Assembly (NCBI GenBank): GCA_002694945.1
Contig: NZNP01000008.1
Location: 10,334 to 16,242 of the forward strand
Source: Gammaproteobacteria bacterium
GTDB taxonomy: Bacteria; Pseudomonadota; Gammaproteobacteria; Pseudomonadales; Azotimanducaceae
DNA length: 5,909 nucleotides
Reading direction: 5' to 3'
Part shown: positions 1-5,386 of the stretch, piece after piece
Layout of the letters: every line of letters starts with the position of its first letter
How positions within the stretch are numbered: the stretch's first letter is position 1
The notes under the pieces: generated by a model
Told to the model about the DNA's origin: nothing
Databases searched by the model: none
What the model saw: the letters and a program-made list of their open reading frames with translations, nothing else
Position numbers and translations under genes: made by a program

Positions 1-584
1 ACACTAAAGATATCGATGCTTTTGACTTTTACAGCTGCTTCCCCGCACCCATCCAACTCGCGCTAGCGGCGCTTGATATCAAACAAGACGATCCAAGACC
101 TTTCACCATCACAGGCGGATTGGCTTACGCGGGCGGACCGGGTAACAATTATGTAATGCACGCTCTCGCAACCGCATTGGAGCAACTCAGAGAAAAACCT
201 AGTCAGCGTATTCTTATCACCGGAGTTGGTATGGCAAACACAAAGCACGCCGCAACACTCTTATCGCACGCAAATGAAATTCCAACTCAGGCCACAGGTT
301 TAACACAATATAGATTACCGACCACAGAGGAAGCGCTGGAAGTAGCGACAGAAGCCAATGGTCTCTGCTCAGTCGTTAGTTATACTGTGGAATACGATCG
401 AAACTCTGAGCCCGTCAATGTCATTTACATTCTCGATACGCAGGACGGTCGGAGAGCGATTGCCAATGCCAAGGATCCGATCAACGAGGCACGTGTCGTG
501 TTGTCTTCAGATCCGATTGACAAACAAGGCGATCTAATCTGGGACGAGGAACAAAAAAAACAGTTTTTTACTCTTCGACACTAA
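1..584 (+). CDS. Thiolase-like acetyl-CoA acetyltransferase, C-terminal part (5' end outside window)
   Basis: The reading frame is open from base 3 to the TAA at 582-584, giving 193 visible residues; the start and N-terminal domain lie to the left of the window. The visible part opens with a DFYSCFPAPIQ segment (residues 8-18) and then GGLAYAGGPGNNYVMH (38-53). These match the C-terminal half of thiolase-fold acetyl-CoA acetyltransferases; His53 sits where the thiolase active-site His is expected. The stretch LITGVGMANTKHA (71-83) lies where classical thiolases carry the CxG loop, but has no Cys there. Residues from about 95 to 193 form an extra domain like that of SCP2-thiolase-like protein type 1 (TLP1), for which weak or absent thiolase activity has, as I recall, been reported. 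Carbon-carbon cleavage is therefore plausible but not secure. Its last 17 bases overlap the end of the convergent next gene. The family call is firm; the exact reaction is not. Confidence 0.85.
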   Translation, partial: TKDIDAFDFYSCFPAPIQLALAALDIKQDDPRPFTITGGLAYAGGPGNNYVMHALATALEQLREKPSQRILITGVGMANTKHAATLLSHANEIPTQATGLTQYRLPTTEEALEVATEANGLCSVVSYTVEYDRNSEPVNVIYILDTQDGRRAIANAKDPINEARVVLSSDPIDKQGDLIWDEEQKKQFFTLRH

Positions 585-1008
585 TGACAACGAGTTTGCC
601 ATCTAGAATGTCAGGTAGCCATCCAGGCACCTTAGGTCGGAGCCGACTGAATACCTCGGCCTTTCGTTCGGGGTCATCCAGAATCGTCTGCGCGCTGCCA
701 ATGTATTGCTCTCCACTAATAAACATCGTCACCGGTTGGGTTGCGTCTGCAAACTCGCGCCACCACAAGCCATCAATACCCAAGTAGACATGTTTGCCTT
801 CGCGGAGAAAGTTGACCGGATACATACGCTGATCTTCTAGCGTCAACAGCATTGTCTTTTGAGCCAGCTGACCCTCTGGATTATCGCGAATTTGTTGAGC
901 GACACGGGCGTTAGTCGCATCACGAGTTGCCATAACGTAAGCAACAGAAACAATAAAGATTCCAGTGAAAGCCAAAATCGTCCACTTCAAGATTGCTTTG
1001 ATAGACAT
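568..1008 (-). CDS. Small membrane-anchored protein resembling deazaflavin/FMN split-barrel oxidoreductases
   Basis: This encodes 146 residues, from ATG at 1008-1006 to the stop at 570-568. An A/G-rich AAGAAAG a few bases before the ATG is a weak ribosome binding site. One N-terminal hydrophobic helix (about residues 9-26) follows a short basic start, so the protein is probably anchored in the inner membrane; there is no clear cleavage site. The remaining 100 residues alternate in a beta-rich pattern with HVYLGIDGLWWREF (73-86), a TMFISGEQYIGSAQ strand pair (94-107), DDPERKAEVFSRL (111-123) and a closing GKLVVISVE strand. This resembles nitroreductase-family deazaflavin-dependent (DDN-like) or PNPOx-like split barrels that bind F420 or FMN, but cofactor residues cannot be checked by eye. 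It converges on the thiolase-like gene with a 17-base overlap and diverges from the acyl-CoA dehydrogenase. It could instead be an uncharacterised family without a flavin. Confidence 0.72.
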   Translation of the reverse strand: MSIKAILKWTILAFTGIFIVSVAYVMATRDATNARVAQQIRDNPEGQLAQKTMLLTLEDQRMYPVNFLREGKHVYLGIDGLWWREFADATQPVTMFISGEQYIGSAQTILDDPERKAEVFSRLRPKVPGWLPDILDGKLVVISVEE

Positions 1009-1040
1009 ACCATCTTTCTTGGTTTCCTATTACCGACTGG

Positions 1041-1070
1041 AGTATGCTGGAATCCTGATTACAGTGTAAA
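1041..1070 (-). promoter_or_regulatory. Candidate sigma-70-like promoter for the split-barrel gene
   Basis: Read on the minus strand, TTTACA (bases 1070-1065, 5 of 6 to TTGACA) and CATACT (1046-1041, 4 of 6 to TATAAT) are separated by 18 bases and lie 32 bases before the ATG at 1008. It sits in the 69-base divergent gap before the acyl-CoA dehydrogenase at 1078. No equally good promoter was found for the plus-strand operon in the same gap. This is a consensus match by eye only. Confidence 0.33.
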
Positions 1071-1077
1071 TCCCCAC

Positions 1078-2259
1078 ATGAAATCCCTAAAGAAGTTCAG
1101 AGACGAAACACGCCAGTGGCTAGCCCACAACTGTCCAGAAAGTGTTCGACATCCAGGTTACGTACCAATTGGCAGCAGCAAAATTGAGTTGAATCCAGAC
1201 ACTCGACTCTGGCTTGACCGCATGGGAGAGAAGGGTTGGACTACACCTACCTGGCCAAAAGAATATGGAGGAGCGGGACTTAACAGGGATGAGTACCGCG
1301 TACTTATTGAAGAACTACAGCGCATAAAAGCACGCCCACCTTTGACAGGGCGCGGCGTTAACTATATCGGTCCTACTATTCTCGAATTCGGTACCGAATC
1401 CCAGAAAGCTAAGTGGTTAGCTGTCTGCAGCGCGGGTAAAGGCGCATGGGCTATGGGTTACTCTGAACCAGGTGCTGGTTCTGATCTTGCGAACTTAAAT
1501 ACGCGGGCAGTTAAAGATGGCGACAATTGGATCATCAATGGCTCAAAAATCTGGACTTCCGATGCAACCATGTGCGATTACATTTTTATTCTGTGTCGGA
1601 CTTCACCAGAGAAGCCCAAACATAATGGGATCAGTCTGATCCTAGTTGACATGGATCAACCCGGCGTCCAAGTCTCTCCAATCGCCCTAATTTCTGGAGA
1701 ATCCCCCTTCTGCGAAACCTACTTTGAAAATGCGATCGCACCCTTGGACGATCTGATAGGTGGTATCGATAATGGCTGGACAGTAGGAAAACGTTTACTC
1801 CAGTATGAGCGTTCCACCCATGCAGGTATCAATACCTCAGGATCAGAAGGTGGTCGCGACCGCTCAGACTATGTCCTCGATTTAGTATTGAAAAACCAAG
1901 ATCGTTCAGCAAATGAACCTGTGAGCGATAATATTCGTGACCATCTCATCCGTTATAAAATGACTCGTCAGTCAATTGAAGCCACTCGACAAAGGGTGGT
2001 GGAAGAGACAAAAGCCTTGGCACCCGGTTTCGCAAGCTCTGCAGTCAAACTGAGCAATGCACTTAACGTTCAGGATGGCGATGAGTTAATCGTAAAGGCA
2101 CTGGGAAGTAGCGCGTTCCAGTGGGAAGACGTTTCTGACAAAGAGCACCTATCGGCGATGAAACGCTGGCTGTATCAAAAATCGTTGACCATTGCGGGTG
2201 GAACCAAAGAAGTACAACTCAACATTATCGCTAAACGCGTGCTAGGGTTACCTGACTGA
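1078..2259 (+). CDS. Acyl-CoA dehydrogenase (FadE-like)
   Basis: This 393-residue FAD flavoprotein should introduce an alpha,beta double bond into an acyl-CoA. The length is normal for the family. An N-terminal helical domain (about 1-120) carries GWTTPTWPKEYGGAGL (53-68). The middle beta domain has the family signature GYSEPGAGSD (127-136) and WIINGSKIWTS (151-161). The C-terminal helical domain ends in AGGTKEVQLNIIAKRVLGLP (373-392). The position of the MCAD-type catalytic Glu (the E of YEGT) is Gly374 here; Glu244 in LQYERST is the likely base, as in isovaleryl-CoA and many FadE-type steroid or branched-chain enzymes. ATG 1078 was chosen because the longer in-frame extension to 859 runs antisense through the neighbouring gene and lacks family sequence; no strong Shine-Dalgarno precedes 1078. 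It is the first gene of a three-gene operon, with 57 bases to the SDR gene. Several steroid-pathway homologues are two-subunit enzymes, and no partner subunit is visible here. Confidence 0.93.
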   Translation: MKSLKKFRDETRQWLAHNCPESVRHPGYVPIGSSKIELNPDTRLWLDRMGEKGWTTPTWPKEYGGAGLNRDEYRVLIEELQRIKARPPLTGRGVNYIGPTILEFGTESQKAKWLAVCSAGKGAWAMGYSEPGAGSDLANLNTRAVKDGDNWIINGSKIWTSDATMCDYIFILCRTSPEKPKHNGISLILVDMDQPGVQVSPIALISGESPFCETYFENAIAPLDDLIGGIDNGWTVGKRLLQYERSTHAGINTSGSEGGRDRSDYVLDLVLKNQDRSANEPVSDNIRDHLIRYKMTRQSIEATRQRVVEETKALAPGFASSAVKLSNALNVQDGDELIVKALGSSAFQWEDVSDKEHLSAMKRWLYQKSLTIAGGTKEVQLNIIAKRVLGLPD

Positions 2260-2301
2260 TCTAACCACCAAAAAATAAAGCTACGTTGCTGGGGCAATAA
2301 T

Positions 2302-2307
2302 AGGAGG
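2302..2307 (+). promoter_or_regulatory. Strong ribosome binding site that fixes a GTG start
   Basis: A perfect AGGAGG lies 9 bases before the GTG at 2317. It decides the SDR start, since no ATG occurs at the family's usual N-terminus and the resulting protein begins just ahead of the Rossmann beta-1 strand. It is by far the best Shine-Dalgarno in the operon; the flanking genes have weak ones. Confidence 0.85.
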
Positions 2308-2316
2308 AAATAAGTC

Positions 2317-3075
2317 GTGTCTGATCAATTATTAGATTTCAGTGGACTCGTCGCTGTCGTAACCGGTGGCAGTCGTGGTCTTGGTCGAGAAATGTCATTG
2401 GCGATGGCTGCCAGAGGCGCCGACATCGTTATCACTAGTCGCAAGGCAGACGCCTGCGAAGCAGTCGCTAAGGAAATCGAGGCGATGGGTCGACAGGCAA
2501 TGGCTTACGGCTGCCACGTCGGTCACTGGGAGGAAGTTAGGGCTATGATCGATTCAGTTTATGATCGATTTGGAAAAATTGATATCCTTATCAATAACGC
2601 TGGTATGTCACCCTTATACGACAAACTATCCGATGTTCCTGAGGCTCTGTTTGACAAGGTTATCGATGTCAATCTAAAGGGTCCTTTTAGAGCCATGGCT
2701 TATGCAGGCGAGAAGATGGCCGCGTCTGGAGGCGGAAGCATAGTCAATATTAGCAGCACCGCATCACTCCACCCATCACCAAATGCGGCCGCCTATGGGG
2801 CAGCTAAAGCAGGCCTAAATTCGCTAACACAGTCTTTCGCACACGCACTCGGACCGACAGTAAGAGTCAACTGTATTGCAGCTGGTCCATTTTTGACGGA
2901 CATATCTAAAGCCTGGGATCTGGAAGCTTTCGAAGCCAGTCAAGAAGGCAATCGCGCCATTCCTCGCGGAGGCGATCCCAAGGAAATCGTAGGTGCGGCC
3001 CTTTACTTCGCCAGTCCAAGCAGTTCATTCACCACGGGCACTCTTATTACGGTTGACGGCGGCGGGCGCAGCTAA
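2317..3075 (+). CDS. Short-chain dehydrogenase/reductase (classical SDR)
   Basis: This encodes a 252-residue cytosolic NAD(P)-dependent oxidoreductase starting at GTG. The classical SDR set is complete: cofactor loop TGGSRGLG (16-23), NNAG (93-96), Asn119 in DVNL, catalytic Ser147, and YGAAK with Tyr160 and Lys164. The C-terminal FTTGTLITVDGG (238-249) closes the Rossmann fold. Ser41-Arg42 after beta-2 favours NADP(H) over NAD(H), though weakly. The usual Asp that contacts adenine after beta-3 (DV in most SDRs) is His67 in CHVGHW (66-71); I recall this variant in some SDRs associated with acyl-CoA metabolism. Its place, 57 bases after the acyl-CoA dehydrogenase and 3 bases before the SnoaL-like gene, suggests it oxidises a hydroxyacyl-CoA or hydroxylated ring intermediate made in the same pathway. 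SDR membership is certain; the substrate is unknown. Confidence 0.94.
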   Translation: MSDQLLDFSGLVAVVTGGSRGLGREMSLAMAARGADIVITSRKADACEAVAKEIEAMGRQAMAYGCHVGHWEEVRAMIDSVYDRFGKIDILINNAGMSPLYDKLSDVPEALFDKVIDVNLKGPFRAMAYAGEKMAASGGGSIVNISSTASLHPSPNAAAYGAAKAGLNSLTQSFAHALGPTVRVNCIAAGPFLTDISKAWDLEAFEASQEGNRAIPRGGDPKEIVGAALYFASPSSSFTTGTLITVDGGGRS

Positions 3076-3078
3076 CCG

Positions 3079-3543
3079 ATGGAATTCCATGACTTTAATG
3101 AAATCACCCGACGTCGATATGAATATGCACAGGGTATCGACACTCGAGATTTCGATCTGCTCCGATCAATATTTACCGAAGAAATTACAATGGATTTCTA
3201 CGACTATAGCGGCTTACCCGCCATTACACTGAGTGCCGACGCATGGGTTGCAAATGTTAGCGAACTGATGAACGGGCTTGATGCTACTCAACATGTCATG
3301 ACAAACCCAATCGTTGATGTCTGTGGAGACGTGGCATCCTGCCGCATGTACATGAAAGCCGAACATTTCCTGCAGAACGCTCAGGGCAGCGCAGACTACA
3401 CGATAGGCGGTTATTACATTGATCAACTCATCAGGTCAAATGAAAGCTGGCTAATAAATTCGGTAACACTCAAGCTATTTTGGCAGCGCGGCAATCGCAA
3501 TATCATGAGCCTTGCGCGAGATAAATTACCCGATCCATCTTAA
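3079..3543 (+). CDS. SnoaL-like / NTF2-fold protein (possible dehydratase, hydratase or isomerase)
   Basis: This encodes 154 residues. The ATG lies 3 bases after the SDR stop, so translation is probably coupled. The start has the typical SnoaL_4-type pattern RRRYEYAQGIDTRDFDLLRS (11-30), followed by IFTEEITMDF, QHVMTNPIVDV (71-81) and a CRMYMKAEHF strand (88-97), ending in a W-containing strand (SWLINSVTL). In the cone-shaped alpha+beta barrel fold of this superfamily (scytalone dehydratase, ketosteroid isomerase, SnoaL cyclase) a pocket Asp, Tyr and His do the chemistry; Tyr14, Asp21, His72 and His96 are candidates here by position. With an acyl-CoA dehydrogenase and an SDR in the same operon, it may hydrate or isomerise the unsaturated intermediate between the two oxidations. 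That role is inferred; many family members have no known activity. Confidence 0.87.
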   Translation: MEFHDFNEITRRRYEYAQGIDTRDFDLLRSIFTEEITMDFYDYSGLPAITLSADAWVANVSELMNGLDATQHVMTNPIVDVCGDVASCRMYMKAEHFLQNAQGSADYTIGGYYIDQLIRSNESWLINSVTLKLFWQRGNRNIMSLARDKLPDPS

Positions 3544-3568
3544 TTTCTTAAGAGATTGATCAAGACAG

Positions 3569-4093
3569 CTAGAGTTCATGCACCCAACTGGCGTGGTGCG
3601 GCGCCCGTTTTGTTACAGCCCACTCATCAAGCATATCATCAGCTACATCTTTCAACGCTTGCAATTGCTCCTCTGTGCCTTTGTTGGCAGCCAATTCAAG
3701 ACGATGGCCATTCGGGTCAAAAAAATATATCGAATCAAAGATCCCGTGATTAACGGGCCCGAGCACATCTAATCCAGATGATTCGAGTTTCTGCTTTCGC
3801 TTCATTAACTCGGGATAATCATCCACTTCAAAAGCTATGTGCTGAACCCACTCAGGGGTATTCTGATCCCGGTCCATTTCCGGCGAGTTAGGCAGCTCAA
3901 AGAAAGCTAAAACATTTCCCGCGCCAGCATCCATAAAAACATGCATGTAGGGGTCAGGCTCTCCAGTCGACGGTACAGAGTCCTCGGCCATGGCTAATTT
4001 AAACTCCATGCCGAGCATGTCCCGATAAAAGTGCACTGTTTCACGCGCATCCCTGCAGCGGTAAGCAACATGATGGATTCGCTTAAGACTCAT
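3569..4093 (-). CDS. VOC-superfamily protein (glyoxalase / extradiol dioxygenase fold)
   Basis: This encodes 174 residues from ATG at 4093-4091 to the TAG at 3571-3569. Two beta-alpha-beta-beta-beta modules are visible: residues 1-68, opening KRIHHVAYRCRDARETVHFY, and 82-136, opening VQHIAFEVDD and closing DPNGHRLEL. Candidate metal ligands are His8, Glu66 (FFEL), His85 and Glu133 (RLEL), as in metal-dependent VOC enzymes such as glyoxalase I, fosfomycin-resistance proteins, methylmalonyl-CoA epimerase and extradiol dioxygenases. A charged helical tail of about 35 residues (138-174) follows the fold and ends in WVHEL. It converges on the SnoaL-like gene with a 25-base gap and diverges from the HExxH membrane protein. 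The catabolic setting suggests ring-cleavage or epimerase chemistry, but the family does not allow a substrate call. Confidence 0.9.
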   Translation of the reverse strand: MSLKRIHHVAYRCRDARETVHFYRDMLGMEFKLAMAEDSVPSTGEPDPYMHVFMDAGAGNVLAFFELPNSPEMDRDQNTPEWVQHIAFEVDDYPELMKRKQKLESSGLDVLGPVNHGIFDSIYFFDPNGHRLELAANKGTEEQLQALKDVADDMLDEWAVTKRAPHHASWVHEL

Positions 4094-4095
4094 AG

Positions 4096-4111
4096 TCTCC
4101 TAGCCTCCTAG
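4096..4111 (-). promoter_or_regulatory. Duplicated Shine-Dalgarno sequence before the VOC gene
   Basis: On the minus strand the heptamer CTAGGAG occurs twice with an 8-base period (bases 4111-4105 and 4103-4097). It gives AGGAGG 10 bases and AGGAGA 2 bases before the ATG at 4093. The distal copy has the more workable spacing; the proximal one is too close for ordinary initiation. Both support the ATG at 4093 as the start. Confidence 0.7.
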
Positions 4112-4137
4112 CTTCTGATCGTTCGCAAAGCTTACCA

Positions 4138-4166
4138 TCTGCAGCCGCACCATACCCGTGTAGAAT
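4138..4166 (+). promoter_or_regulatory. Weak candidate promoter directly before the HExxH membrane protein
   Basis: TAGAAT (4161-4166, 5 of 6 to TATAAT) sits only 6 bases before the ATG at 4173, with a poor -35 (TCTGCA, 4138-4143) 17 bases upstream. If used, transcription would begin at or next to the start codon and give a leaderless message. The -10 match may be chance, and the overlapping GAGG at 4167-4170 could instead be a closely spaced ribosome binding site. Confidence 0.2.
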
Positions 4167-4172
4167 GAGGCC

Positions 4173-4679
4173 ATGAAAAAGTTCGTGATTCGTGATCTTA
4201 GTCTGACCGTAATAGTTACTTTCACATTCCTGCTGGACAATGGACATATCGCTGTGCAGACAATAATGGGGCTTGGAATAGGACTGCTGATTTATCTGAT
4301 GCACGAGTGGTCACACTACTTGGCTGGCCTCGCAACTGGCGCTGCCCTTAGTCGTGCCAAGGCCATTTATTCTCCTTTTCTCTTCAGTTTTGATTCACGA
4401 ACAAATTCCCGCAAACAATTTATAGATATGAGCTGGCCTGGGTTCGTTACCACCTTTGGCAGCCTCGCTATACTCTTTTTTTTTCGACCTGCTGCGCTTT
4501 GGTCAGACATTGCCTGGCTCGCGGCAGTTGTTTTAAGCCTATTTACACTAATTATCGAAGGGCCGATTTTCCTTTGGGCAATCCTTATAGGAGAGATACC
4601 GGCAGTTGAAATACCCGGACTGGGCAACAATTCAATATTCAAGAAATTACGGGACTGGCCAGCTCAATTTTTTCGTTGA
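4173..4679 (+). CDS. Polytopic membrane protein with HExxH motif (putative intramembrane zinc metalloprotease-like)
   Basis: This encodes 168 residues, beginning at ATG in MKKFVIRD. Hydrophobic segments are visible at about 9-22, 27-52, 87-105 and 112-139, so three to four membrane helices. The second carries HEWSHYLAG (44-52), an HExxH zinc-binding motif inside a helix, as in M50/S2P-type site-2 proteases and DUF3267-like zincins. The M50 second motif (an Asp in an LDG or NPDG context on a later helix) is not clearly present; IIEGP (127-131) on the last helix could supply an acidic third ligand, which is speculation. At 168 residues it is much smaller than most M50 proteases and has no PDZ domain. 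It diverges from the VOC gene across 79 bases and overlaps the convergent DUF1080 gene by 16 bases. I cannot assign it to a named family; it may be an inactive or purely structural membrane protein. Confidence 0.8.
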   Translation: MKKFVIRDLSLTVIVTFTFLLDNGHIAVQTIMGLGIGLLIYLMHEWSHYLAGLATGAALSRAKAIYSPFLFSFDSRTNSRKQFIDMSWPGFVTTFGSLAILFFFRPAALWSDIAWLAAVVLSLFTLIIEGPIFLWAILIGEIPAVEIPGLGNNSIFKKLRDWPAQFFR

Positions 4680-5290
4680 TTCAGCGGAACCAAACTAATC
4701 TCGCGAAAGCTAACCTTACCCTGGCCACTGCGCTGCAAAGCAATAAACCCAGAAGTCTTATCCGGGGCATCAAGACTTGAGACAAGGACATCGTTCAGCA
4801 CAACCTTAACAATCTCTGATGTCACAAGAATATCGTAGCGATTCCAGCCGCCAAGCGTATCGATTTTATGCAGAGGTGGCTTCAGCGTAACTATAGCTCC
4901 GGTACTATATTCTGGTCTCGGGTGAGCGTCCCAAATATTGATCTCGAAGCAGGTGAGTGGTGAAATGTTTTCACGATTCTGGCACTGAACGAAGATACCT
5001 GAGTTCGTACCTGGATCGATTTTGAATTCAATTTGCAGTCGGTAACTGTCATGTCTTGATTCCGTAGCCAAATAACCGTCATTACCAAGCGCCGTCAGAA
5101 CACCGTTAGTGACAGACCAGCGTGCATCTCCCATGACTTCCCAACCAGCCAGTGAAAATCCATCGAAAATCCCCTGTTTGGCTTGCACCAAAGGTGAACA
5201 GACGGAGATGAAAGTAAGCAACACAGAAAAAGAAGGTCGAACAGCAGCGCGAAATCTAACGCAAAGATTTTTCACATTAAAGGCTATCAT
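4664..5290 (-). CDS. Exported DUF1080 / 3-keto-disaccharide hydrolase-like protein
   Basis: This encodes 208 residues if translation starts at ATG 5290-5288. A signal peptide is clear: basic N-region, hydrophobic FSVLLTFISVCSPL (21-34) and a likely cleavage after LVQA (34-37), so the protein works in the periplasm or outside. The mature part is a single concanavalin-like beta-sandwich of the DUF1080 type: FDGFSLAGWEVMGD (42-55), WSVTNGVLTA (58-67), the hallmark NSGIFVQC (96-103), FEINIWDAH (115-123), WNRYDI (149-154), and FIALQRSGQGKVSFREISL (182-200). Some members hydrolyse 3-keto-glycosides; many are of unknown function. An in-frame GTG at 5275-5273 would give a more compact signal peptide beginning MKNLCVRFR; neither start has a good Shine-Dalgarno. 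It lies 88 bases downstream of the monooxygenase on the same strand and overlaps the membrane-protein gene tail to tail by 16 bases. Confidence 0.88.
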   Translation of the reverse strand: MIAFNVKNLCVRFRAAVRPSFSVLLTFISVCSPLVQAKQGIFDGFSLAGWEVMGDARWSVTNGVLTALGNDGYLATESRHDSYRLQIEFKIDPGTNSGIFVQCQNRENISPLTCFEINIWDAHPRPEYSTGAIVTLKPPLHKIDTLGGWNRYDILVTSEIVKVVLNDVLVSSLDAPDKTSGFIALQRSGQGKVSFREISLVPLNQRKN

Positions 5291-5347
5291 GTCTTAAACA
5301 ACCCAATAGCCTTGGCAATAAGCAACGAAGCGGTTTACTGTGCATAC

Positions 5348-5386
5348 TTAGCGAGGTTCACTATGATTGAGCAAAACCTCAGCTAA
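5348..5386. repeat. Inverted repeat containing the monooxygenase stop codon
   Basis: The left arm TTAGCGAGGTT (5348-5358) pairs with the right arm AACCTCAGCTAA (5375-5386): 11 base pairs with one bulged base, around a 16-base loop. The TGA stop of the monooxygenase (5381-5379) lies inside the right arm. Neither side is followed by a T-run, so it is not a standard intrinsic terminator. It may be a 3'-end stabilising stem, a Rho-assisted termination or attenuation element before the DUF1080 gene, or an operator for a dimeric regulator. Confidence 0.6.

Noticed and set aside
553..569. A8-CAG-T6 stretch considered as an intrinsic terminator or slippage site
   Set aside because: The hairpin would be A-T pairs only with a 3-base loop and no GC stem; the frame reads cleanly through it to a normal stop, so neither role is supported.
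584..787. Plus-strand open frame of 67 codons
   Set aside because: It is wholly antisense to the split-barrel gene, with no domain-like sequence and no ribosome binding site.
859..1077. In-frame N-terminal extension of the acyl-CoA dehydrogenase giving 466 residues
   Set aside because: It runs antisense through the split-barrel gene, has no dehydrogenase-like sequence and would exceed the family's usual length; ATG 1078 begins right at the family N-terminus.
3544..3568. 25-base convergent gap considered as a bidirectional terminator
   Set aside because: It holds only short palindromes (TCTTAAGA, TTGATCAA), too weak and without T-runs in the right place.
4083..4304. Minus-strand open frame of 73 codons across the VOC/HExxH divergent gap
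   Set aside because: It covers the start of the HExxH gene in antisense and the leader of the VOC gene; its composition is not protein-like and it has no convincing start signal.
4367..4642. Minus-strand 91-codon open frame inside the HExxH gene
   Set aside because: It is the antisense shadow of a clearly membrane-protein-like plus-strand frame.
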